Positions 8,760 through 15,710 of a stretch of 64,000 bases of DNA are shown piece after piece (the stretch's first letter is position 1; each line of letters starts with the position of its first letter). Made by a program: the position numbers and the translations under genes. The DNA comes from CALBZH01 sp964538515 (lineage in GTDB: Bacteria > Desulfobacterota > Syntrophobacteria > Syntrophobacterales > Syntrophobacteraceae), in assembly GCA_964538515.1 (NCBI GenBank), contig CAZIEW010000005.1:1-64000 (forward strand), given 5' to 3'. The notes under the pieces are model-generated. The model ran no database searches. It worked only from the letters and a program-made list of their open reading frames with translations, and was not told the origin of the DNA.

Positions 8760-8936
8760 ATGAGAATAAGAAGGATCTTGGCAAAACTGACGATGCTGGC
8801 GGTACTGCTGGCGGTGAGTGGTTGTGCGCACATCCAGACGCTTTCCACACCGAGCCCCGTGACTGTGCAGGAATTCGGATGCGGCGGCGATCTTCCGAGT
8901 CCGTATCCCCCTTATTGCCGTCCATTGCCTCCGTAG
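8760..8936 (+). CDS. Small lipoprotein, unknown function
   Basis: 58 residues. The start MRIRRILAK, a hydrophobic stretch and the lipobox AVSGC with Cys at residue 22 mark it as a lipoprotein with a mature part of about 37 residues. The mature part has three more Cys and is Pro-rich (GCGGDLPSPYPPYCRPLPP). An alternative in-frame ATG at 8700 has a better ribosome site (AGGAG) and would give a longer N-terminus; the shorter start gives a standard signal peptide. The gene stands alone between the riboswitch and a convergent regulator. Family not recognised. Confidence 0.55.
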   Translation: MRIRRILAKLTMLAVLLAVSGCAHIQTLSTPSPVTVQEFGCGGDLPSPYPPYCRPLPP

Positions 8937-9012
8937 GCGAGGTCAGTGGTGAAAGGATGTCAGGTGGGCTCGGTCTCTGACAGGGGGATAAATCAATGTA
9001 GAAATTGCCATC

Positions 9013-10365
9013 TCAGCCTGCGGCCTCAGCGGACAGCGAATCCGCCATCCTGTATTCGTGGAGCTTGTTGCGGAGGGTGCGGACGCTGATGCCGAGGATT
9101 TCAGCGGCGCGGGTGCGGTTCCCGTCAAAAGATGAGAGTGCCTTATGGATGAGCAGCTTTTCCATCTCGCTGATGGACATGAGCTCCAATTCGGATGACC
9201 CGGGCTGAGAGAGATCGTCGATTCCTTGGTCGAGAAGCACGTGGTCCCGCCCGATGACGCTTTCCTGGCTGAGGAGCACAGCCCGTTGAATCACGTTTTC
9301 CAGCTCTCTCACGTTGCCCGGCCAGGAATAGGATTCCAGGAGCTTCAGAGCATCCGGGGTCAGTGCCTGGACCGAGCACTTGTGGAGCTGGTTGTACTTT
9401 TCGATGAAGTGCTTGGAGAGGAGCGCAATGTCTTCGGCTCGGTCGCGCAGCGGGGGAATCTTCATGGGGATCACGTTCAATCGATAGTAAAGATCCTTTC
9501 TGAACTTGCCATTGCGCACGACTTCCTCGACCTGGAGGTTGGTTGCGGCGATGACGCGCACGTCGACCGACACCGGGCGCCTGCCGCCGATCCGATCAAT
9601 TTCGCTTTCCTGGAGGACCCGCAGCAGCTTCGGCTGGAGGTGGAGCGGGAGCTCGGTGATTTCATCCAGGAAGAAGCTCCCCGAGCTGGCGAGCTCGAAC
9701 TTGCCTTCCTTGGTCTTGATGGCGCCGGTGAACGCGCCCTTTTCGTGGCCGAAAAGCTCACTTTCGATGAGGGTCTCAGGCAGGGCCGCGCAGTTGAGCG
9801 CCACGAAGGGCTTTGTCCTGCGATCGCTGTTGTGATGGATGAACCGGGCGAAAACCTCCTTGCCGGTGCCGCTTTCCCCCTGCAGAAAGATCGTTGCGCT
9901 GCTTGTGGCCACGCGCTTGGCCATGGCCTTGAGCTGCAGCATGGCCGGATTCTGGGTGATGATCGTCGCTTTGCCTGGAGGCGGAGCTCCCGTGTCAAAC
10001 CTCTTTTCTTGTCGTTCTTCCAGCCACTCGATGGTTTTGGTGAGGCGCTCCGGATGAACGGGGGCGATCCAGAAATCGTGGGCTCCCAACTTCATCATTT
10101 CAACGGCATCCTCGAGATTCGCCTTGCGGCTGATCGCGATGATCTTCGAAGGGGAGGACAGGCTCTGGGATGATTCCATAAAGGATACGCTCTGGGAGCT
10201 TTGGCCGTTGAGTCCCAGCAAGACCAGCCCTGGGAAGGGGGCTCTAAAGGACTGGAGCGCCGTTCGAGCCCCGTCGAACGTCACCGGCGTGTGTCCGGCT
10301 TCCTTGATGCACGCCGCCAGTCGGTTCGTTTCGCCAGGTTCTGTCCCTACCAGCCAAATCACCAT
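9013..10365 (-). CDS. Sigma-54-dependent transcriptional activator with degenerate receiver domain
   Basis: About 450 residues. Residues 1-115 look like a response-regulator receiver without its chemistry: the phospho-acceptor Asp is Gly (LVLLGLNG), the N-terminal acidic pair is absent, and the usual Lys-Pro is Ala-Pro. The AAA+ domain is intact: Walker A GESGTGKE, GAFTGA loop, Walker B FFLDEI, arginine-finger region. The C-terminal Fis-type HTH is NRTRAAEILGISVRTLRNKL. It should activate sigma-54 promoters independently of phosphorylation. GGAG seven bases before the ATG at 10365 favours this start; 10371 is also possible. It follows the AMIN-TPR gene after about 33 bases and probably shares its transcript. 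Confidence 0.88.
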   Translation of the reverse strand: MVIWLVGTEPGETNRLAACIKEAGHTPVTFDGARTALQSFRAPFPGLVLLGLNGQSSQSVSFMESSQSLSSPSKIIAISRKANLEDAVEMMKLGAHDFWIAPVHPERLTKTIEWLEERQEKRFDTGAPPPGKATIITQNPAMLQLKAMAKRVATSSATIFLQGESGTGKEVFARFIHHNSDRRTKPFVALNCAALPETLIESELFGHEKGAFTGAIKTKEGKFELASSGSFFLDEITELPLHLQPKLLRVLQESEIDRIGGRRPVSVDVRVIAATNLQVEEVVRNGKFRKDLYYRLNVIPMKIPPLRDRAEDIALLSKHFIEKYNQLHKCSVQALTPDALKLLESYSWPGNVRELENVIQRAVLLSQESVIGRDHVLLDQGIDDLSQPGSSELELMSISEMEKLLIHKALSSFDGNRTRAAEILGISVRTLRNKLHEYRMADSLSAEAAG

Positions 10366-10398
10366 CTTCATGCTCCACTTGCTGCCCAAGACGGGGGA

Positions 10399-12756
10399 TC
10401 AGTTCGTCTTCACCCGCCCTTTGTTCTGCATTTCCAGATAATCCAACTGCTGCTGTGCCGCGGCCTTCCACAGTCCCTGCGAGGATGCTGCAAGCTGCGA
10501 TAGCATGTCTTTCGCTTTGGCCGCCTGCTGATTTTCCAGGTAAAGCTCGGCAAGCTGGTACGTGAGCTGCTCGCGAAGGTTGTCCGGCGGGCCGATGCTC
10601 ACCAAATGCTCGAGTGTGGCGATTGCCTTGTCCGGTTGCTTCAAGCTCAAGAAGCACTTGCTCTGTAAAAGGCCCATCTGCAGCTGACTGACCGCCTCAT
10701 TGGCGCCGGGACACACCGCTGTGGCTTTGGCAAGCAAGTCGACGGCTTCAGCCGGCTTGCCCGTCTGCGCCAGGCTCTCCGCGTAGGCAAGAACCGAGTC
10801 GAGATCGGCCCGCTCCAGCTCATTGGGTTGGGATAATACCTTGGCAAACTGAACAAGGGCTTCTTTGTATTGGTTCTGAGCGAAAGCGATTTTCCCGAGG
10901 ATCATGGCTTTTTGATTGGCCAGCTTGTCCGAACGGACGAGCATCAGCTGCTGGGCGGCGCCGTCCAGGTCGCCCATGAGGAGCTGGCTTTGCGCCATTT
11001 TCAACATCAGGTCGTCGCTCTTGTTGCCGAAGCTCTGGGCTTGCTTGTAAAGGTCCAGGGCATTGGGGTACAGCTTCAGGGTCATGCACGCGTTGCCCAC
11101 AGCTTCAAGCAGCTCCACGTTCTCTGGAGTCTGAAAGAGGGCGGCGTTCTGGTTGAAGAGGGCAATCACCCGGGCGTGATCCTTGTTCGCAACGGCCTGC
11201 TTCAGATACTCGACGACCACCTGGGACCGCAGGGACTGGAACTCTTCCTTCGATGTGGCCGAAAGCATCGTTCCCAGAGCCCGATCGATCATCTCAAGGC
11301 TTTGGGCATAATTTGCGTGATCGCGCTCCCAAGCGGCCAGCTTAAACTGAACATACTCCGAGAGCGGTCCCGTGAGTCCTTTGTCGGCCAGTTCCTGGTA
11401 GATGAAGCGGGCGGCGTCTTTGCTGTTTCCCTCTTGTTTCTCCAAGTACTCCGCGCGACGGATCTTACTGATGACATTGCCTTCCGTTTCGGGATGGTGC
11501 CTTTCGATATAGGAATAAACGCGCTTGGCCAGGGCCGGCTCCTTTTGGTAAAGGAGGCTCTCTGCCAGCTTAGCCAGCAGCATGTCGCGGTTGGCAGTCG
11601 AATCATCGATGTTGAGGTACCAGAGGAGCTGCTCGGTGGCCTTTTCATACTGCTGGGTGGCGAAGAGGGACTCGCCGGCAAGCCGAAGGATTTCGGGTCT
11701 TACTCGGTATGCCAATGGGTCCAGCTCCAAGCATTTCTTGATGGTTTCCAGGACCTCGGTATGCCCGTTGACCTGAGCGAGCGCCTTGCTCAAGGAATAA
11801 TACGCTTCGATCATGTCGAGCTTTTCCAGGGGATAGCCCAGGGCCGTGCGGAGTGCCTGGATAGCCTCGAGTGGCGACTTGCGCTGTTCGTTCGCTCTTC
11901 CCAGGTGCAACCAGCAAAGCGGGGTCAGAGGATGTCTGGGATAGGAGGCGAGGAACTTGCGGAAGCACTCCTCACCGCGCTTGTAATCAGAGATGGAGAA
12001 GTAGGTGAGGCCCAAGCGATAGAGTGCCAGGGGCGCTTGAGGGGAGCTTGGTGCCGCTTTGAGCGCTCCCTTGTATTCCTCGATGATCTGTCCGGCATGC
12101 TCTTTCAGGTTGGTTTGATAGGATTCGAAGAGGTTGTGCCCCACCTGGAAAAGCTCATCGGATGGACCCGGTGAGGCCGGGCTCGCCTCCAGGGCAGGGA
12201 GGCTTCCGGATGGAGCATGGGATTGCTCATCAGCGTTCTTCTTCTTCTTTTCACGCGGACCTGACTTATCCTTCTTCCTGGCAACCTGCTCCGGCTGCAT
12301 GAGGGGGAGAGGCTCTGCTGCAACGGATGATGATGGTTCTCCCTCTCCCGCGTACAGGTCGATGACGAGGCGATAGTGCCCGCTCTTTTCCTGCAGGAAG
12401 AAGTGCTTTTCCTTGGTCATCCTGGTTCGCAATTCAATCCGAACCAGAAACCCGTCGTCGGTTCCATCGAACGAAACGCGCGCGATATCTTTGGGAAGGC
12501 GGGAGGTGAGCCGTTCCGGCTGCACGGAGGTTTTGAGGGTTGAGAAGCGAATGAGGAGATCCGTTTCCGATCCGTTTCCGATGTGTACGGGGCGGCCGCC
12601 TTCAAGATCCAAAACGATGCGGCTGTAGTCATCGTGCTTTCCGATCCGCAGGGCGTGCAAGGTGGTTTCTGCGCACTTGACCTCCTGGGCCTGGAGCAGC
12701 CCAAGGGTCAGGCAGATCAGAAATAGGAAGTGGATCCGTCGTGCTGCGCTCGTCAT
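10399..12756 (-). CDS. Periplasmic AMIN-domain protein with TPR repeats
   Basis: About 785 residues. A signal peptide (RRIHFLFLICLTLGLLQ) leads to an AMIN-like beta domain around residues 30-135 (LHALRIGKHDDYSRIVLDL). AMIN domains often bind peptidoglycan or secretin partners. A charged linker rich in Lys/Glu follows, then about 550 residues of tetratricopeptide repeats (ALYRLGLTYFSISDYKRGEE, LAELYLENQQAAKAKDML). It is probably a periplasmic scaffold. The ATG at 12756 has AGGAAG just upstream; 12777 and 12858 are less likely. A consensus sigma-54 promoter lies about 95 bases upstream, and a sigma-54 activator gene follows directly. No specific complex can be named. Confidence 0.78.
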   Translation of the reverse strand: MTSAARRIHFLFLICLTLGLLQAQEVKCAETTLHALRIGKHDDYSRIVLDLEGGRPVHIGNGSETDLLIRFSTLKTSVQPERLTSRLPKDIARVSFDGTDDGFLVRIELRTRMTKEKHFFLQEKSGHYRLVIDLYAGEGEPSSSVAAEPLPLMQPEQVARKKDKSGPREKKKKNADEQSHAPSGSLPALEASPASPGPSDELFQVGHNLFESYQTNLKEHAGQIIEEYKGALKAAPSSPQAPLALYRLGLTYFSISDYKRGEECFRKFLASYPRHPLTPLCWLHLGRANEQRKSPLEAIQALRTALGYPLEKLDMIEAYYSLSKALAQVNGHTEVLETIKKCLELDPLAYRVRPEILRLAGESLFATQQYEKATEQLLWYLNIDDSTANRDMLLAKLAESLLYQKEPALAKRVYSYIERHHPETEGNVISKIRRAEYLEKQEGNSKDAARFIYQELADKGLTGPLSEYVQFKLAAWERDHANYAQSLEMIDRALGTMLSATSKEEFQSLRSQVVVEYLKQAVANKDHARVIALFNQNAALFQTPENVELLEAVGNACMTLKLYPNALDLYKQAQSFGNKSDDLMLKMAQSQLLMGDLDGAAQQLMLVRSDKLANQKAMILGKIAFAQNQYKEALVQFAKVLSQPNELERADLDSVLAYAESLAQTGKPAEAVDLLAKATAVCPGANEAVSQLQMGLLQSKCFLSLKQPDKAIATLEHLVSIGPPDNLREQLTYQLAELYLENQQAAKAKDMLSQLAASSQGLWKAAAQQQLDYLEMQNKGRVKTN

Positions 12757-12849
12757 GGCTTCCTGCTCGCTTCCCATTGGAGTCCATGTCGTTCGACTTC
12801 CGAATGGGCGGGTTCCTTCTGTCACGGTGATCGACAGAAGACGAGCAAA

Positions 12850-12864
12850 GCAAGGCATGTGCCA
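12850..12864 (-). promoter_or_regulatory. Sigma-54 promoter (-24/-12), consensus match
   Basis: On the minus strand TGGCAC, five bases, TTGC then T: a full match to the TGGCAC-N5-TTGC consensus with correct spacing. Transcription would begin near 12839, about 80 bases before the AMIN-TPR start. Two sigma-54 activator genes flank the transcription unit. Confidence 0.8.
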
Positions 12865-13055
12865 CCATCGGGAGGGGTGTCCGTCGCCGGGAGCCTGCCA
12901 ATGGAGGGGCCCTGCGAGCCATCACGAGCGCTGGGGTGAGGATTGGCCTTCGGAGCTTCAGTCGGAAGGGAGTCGGAGCGCCAGACATCTGACGGACGCG
13001 ATCCTCTCTGCTTGTTCCAGAGAGTCACAATATTGACGCGCCTGCTTGTCGAGAG

Positions 13056-14498
13056 CTAAGCCGATACGGTGGGATAGGCCAGCTTCTTTTTTTTCATCTT
13101 CTCGATGAGAGTGGTGCGGTTCAGTCCGAGGAGCGAAGCTGCCTTGTTCTTGACCCCCCCGGCAAGCTTGAGGGCTTCCATGATGAGCTGGTTTTCGAGG
13201 TCGTCGAGGGTCTTTTTCAGGTCGATGCCACCTTCCCTCAAGGCGATGTCGAGGCTTGCATTTTGAGGGGGAGACTCATACTGGCGGATCCGGGGTGGTA
13301 GATCCTCAATGCCGATCTCGTCTTCGTCGGTCAGAATGACCAACCGTTCGATGAGGTTCTCAAGCTCGCGCACATTTCCCGGCCAGTTGTAGCGGTCGAG
13401 CGTTTCCACGACGCTCTTGGACATCCTCTTGAGGGGGATTTCCTTTTCCTGGCAATGTCGCTTGAGGAAGTGATGAACAAGAAGCGGAATGTCTCCTTCG
13501 CGCTCGCGCAGCGCGGGGACATGGATCGGGATCACGTTGAGGCGGTAGAAGAGGTCTTCGCGGAATTCTCCGTCCGCCACGGCCTTTTCGAGATCTTTGT
13601 TGGTCGCGGCAATGATGCTCACATCGACGTGCACCGTCCGCGAGCCACCGATGCGCTCGAACTTTCTCTCCTGGAGGAAGCGCAGCAGCTTCACTTGCAG
13701 CTTCTGGCTCATCTCCCCGATTTCATCCAGGAAAACCGTTCCCTGGTGGGCCAGCTCGAATCGGCCCTTACGATCTTTCAACGCCCCGGTGAAGGCGCCG
13801 CGCTCATGCCCGAACAGCTCGCTTTCCAGCAGCTCCTCCGGAATAGCCCCGCAATTGATCGGAACGAAGGGCTTTTCCCTGCGATCGCTGTAAAAGTGGA
13901 TGGCGTTTGCGATGAGCTCCTTTCCGGTCCCGCTTTCCCCAAGGATGAGCACGGTCGCATCGCTCTTGGCCACACGCTGGATGGTGCGGTAGAGCTTCTG
14001 CATGGGCGGGCTCTGGCCGACGATCTTGTCGTAACGCTGTCGTTCCTGGATCTGAGACCGCAGGAGCGTATTTTCTTCTTTGAGGGCGTTGAGCTCTTCA
14101 GCCCGTTTGAGAATGATGAGGATCTCGTCGAGCTTGGCCGGCTTTGTCAGATAGTCGAAGGCACCCCGCTTGACTGCCTGCACGGCTGTTTCGATGGTGC
14201 CGTATCCGGTGAGTACCACGACGAGCGTTTCGGGCTGGTTTTCCGTGAAATGGTCCAGCACCTCCATGCCGCTCATTCCGGGCATCATGAGGTCGGTGAT
14301 GACGACGTCGTAGCCTGTTTGCTTGGCCTTGGTGATGGCTTCGGCACCGCTGGACGCCATGTCGATGGAATACCCTTCCTCCCCGAGGCCGTCCACGATG
14401 ACTTCGAGGGCCAGGGGCTCATCGTCCACCACGAGTATTCTCGGCGAAGATCTCATAGGCGCTTTTCTGCTGGAGTCCGTCGTTAGGGTCGACGCCAT
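13056..14498 (-). CDS. Sigma-54-dependent two-component response regulator (NtrC family)
   Basis: 480 residues. The receiver (ILVVDDEP; phospho-acceptor in VVITDLMMPG, Asp about 69; Lys in LTKP) is complete. The AAA+ core has GESGTGKE, GAFTGA and VFLDEIGEM. The C-terminal Fis-type HTH is KNKAASLLGLNRTTLIEKM. It should bind upstream enhancers and open sigma-54 promoters when phosphorylated. No histidine kinase adjoins it. It lies directly upstream of, and on the same strand as, the sigma-54 promoter at 12850-12864, so control of the AMIN-TPR operon is plausible. An in-frame ATG fifteen codons downstream is an alternative start. Confidence 0.9.
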   Translation of the reverse strand: MASTLTTDSSRKAPMRSSPRILVVDDEPLALEVIVDGLGEEGYSIDMASSGAEAITKAKQTGYDVVITDLMMPGMSGMEVLDHFTENQPETLVVVLTGYGTIETAVQAVKRGAFDYLTKPAKLDEILIILKRAEELNALKEENTLLRSQIQERQRYDKIVGQSPPMQKLYRTIQRVAKSDATVLILGESGTGKELIANAIHFYSDRREKPFVPINCGAIPEELLESELFGHERGAFTGALKDRKGRFELAHQGTVFLDEIGEMSQKLQVKLLRFLQERKFERIGGSRTVHVDVSIIAATNKDLEKAVADGEFREDLFYRLNVIPIHVPALREREGDIPLLVHHFLKRHCQEKEIPLKRMSKSVVETLDRYNWPGNVRELENLIERLVILTDEDEIGIEDLPPRIRQYESPPQNASLDIALREGGIDLKKTLDDLENQLIMEALKLAGGVKNKAASLLGLNRTTLIEKMKKKKLAYPTVSA

Positions 14499-14607
14499 GG
14501 CTGGTAGCCGCCAAAGTCAGTAGTCAAAAATCTATCACCAGTCTCTCCGGGATTCAAGCGAAGAGTAGGGAAAACGAAAATATATTGATGACCTAGCGAG
14601 CCAAATG

Positions 14608-15258
14608 TCAAGGGCGCCGCCGCTCGAGCGACGGAGGGCGCTTCCAAAGGCCGGCTTTCTCTTTGACAAGAAGCAGACCTGGACTCCGGTGGAAGAACAA
14701 ATGGGGGGATTCGACACCCAATTCAATGAGGCGCGATTCGAGGATGTCGAAAAGCACGGGCCGGTCGGGAAAGGTGAATGTTTTTTCCTCGGTCTGCAAT
14801 CGGGACCATTCCTCCTCACGCTCTTGAGCGTCTCCAAACACAAGGCTCTTGACTTGGCCGCAGAGGAACATCGCGCACGAAATTGGCCGCACGCTCCACA
14901 AACATCCGCCCGGTCCCAGATAGACGCACTTCCCGCTGAGGTTTGGACGTCTCAGGACATCGGTGAGCGCGGCAATGCGGTCCGGCTCGGAAAAGAGGAG
15001 GTTGACGGCGTGATCCGAGGCGAACGTGATAATGCTTTCAAAACCGCAGCAGGCGCTGAGTCCGGTTTCGAAGCAGGCTTTTGTGCACTTCGCGAGGAAA
15101 AGCTCGTTGAAGAAACGATCGACCGCGTCGCGAAAACTCAAGTAGGGCTGGATGGTGTCCCGAATCGCATCTCGTTCGGCCTCGCTCAGGCGAGCCAGCG
15201 CCGCGCTTACGGCTTCGAGGGTCGTTCGTTGGTCGCGGTTGTATTCGCTCTCGCTCAT
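14608..15258 (-). CDS. YkgJ-family cysteine-cluster protein
   Basis: About 216 residues. Cys residues occur in the pattern CTKAC, ACCG, GKCVYLGPGGCLW, PISCAMFLCG, which fits the zinc/iron-chelating YkgJ/UPF0153 cluster family. The role of this family is not established; it may hold a metal or Fe-S centre. The start at 15258 is chosen over 15285 because AGGAAG stands before it. The N-terminal 60 residues are helical and the C-terminal 60 lack Cys. It is divergent from the phenylalanine attenuator region. Confidence 0.7.
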   Translation of the reverse strand: MSESEYNRDQRTTLEAVSAALARLSEAERDAIRDTIQPYLSFRDAVDRFFNELFLAKCTKACFETGLSACCGFESIITFASDHAVNLLFSEPDRIAALTDVLRRPNLSGKCVYLGPGGCLWSVRPISCAMFLCGQVKSLVFGDAQEREEEWSRLQTEEKTFTFPDRPVLFDILESRLIELGVESPHLFFHRSPGLLLVKEKAGLWKRPPSLERRRP

Positions 15259-15385
15259 GGTCTTCCTCTCCCAGGAAAACTGCAAAACAGGCTCTTAGTT
15301 TGGCAGTATCCGCTCAAGTTGTCGAGAGGGTCTCTCCGAAGGGGGTCCATTTTGGCGGTGGCGTTTCTGGTGTTGGCTTTTTTGG

Positions 15386-15414
15386 TTGACAACAGCAATC
15401 CAAAGCAATATGTC
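15386..15414 (+). promoter_or_regulatory. Promoter of the phenylalanine attenuator leader
   Basis: TTGACA at 15386-15391, a 17-base spacer, and TATGTC at 15409-15414. Transcription would start near 15421, just before the leader-peptide ribosome site AAGGA. Confidence 0.65.
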
Positions 15415-15438
15415 TTTACCAATTTTGAAAGGAAGACC

Positions 15439-15555
15439 ATGACTCATATCCAGACCTTCTCTGAAACAGCATTCAACTTCCTCAACGCCCGATTTGCGTT
15501 TTTTAGCGGCTTTTTTTGCTCGTTTCGACCGATCCGCCCGGGAGGAGGCCGCTAG
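15439..15555 (+). CDS. Phe-rich leader peptide of a transcription attenuator
   Basis: 38 residues with nine Phe, several clustered (NARFAFFSGFFCSF). AAGGA stands seven bases before the ATG. The opening MTHIQTF recalls the E. coli PheL leader. It is not expected to have a function as a protein: ribosome movement over its Phe codons would choose between the downstream hairpins. It precedes the DAHP synthase-prephenate dehydratase fusion gene, whose pathway product is phenylalanine. The last Phe codon (15523-15525) lies just before the first pairing segment at 15531-15542, and the stop codon lies just after it. Confidence 0.85.
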   Translation: MTHIQTFSETAFNFLNARFAFFSGFFCSFRPIRPGGGR

Positions 15556-15619
15556 CCGACTTTGAGACATGACCCCGGGTGGATCGAGCCGATCGCCCGG
15601 GGTTGCGATTGTAGCCCCG
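15531..15619 (+). promoter_or_regulatory. Attenuator: mutually exclusive leader hairpins
   Basis: Four segments can pair in alternating ways. Segment 1 (15531-15542, GATCCGCCCGGG) pairs with segment 2 (15574-15585, CCCGGGTGGATC) over 12 positions with one G-U. Segment 2 (from 15572) also pairs with segment 3 (15594-15603) over 10. Segment 3 (15598-15604) pairs with segment 4 (15613-15619) over 7. Segment 4 is also the left arm of the terminator. If ribosomes stall at Phe codons, 1:2 and 3:4 form and the terminator cannot. If the ribosome reaches the stop codon it covers segment 1, so 2:3 and the terminator form. Confidence 0.78.
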
Positions 15620-15647
15620 AGGACCTTTCCTTGGGGCTTTTTGTTTT
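15613..15647 (+). terminator. Attenuator terminator before the aroF-pheA fusion
   Basis: AGCCCCGAGG (15613-15622) pairs with CCTTGGGGCT (15629-15638) with one G-U, around a six-base loop. TTTTTTGTTTTT follows. It stands 64 bases before the coding start of the fusion gene. Confidence 0.88.
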
Positions 15648-15710
15648 TGGGGCTCGCCAAGCTTGCGCGCCCCGCATAATATCCAACAACCCCGCCAAGG
15701 AGACCCCACA

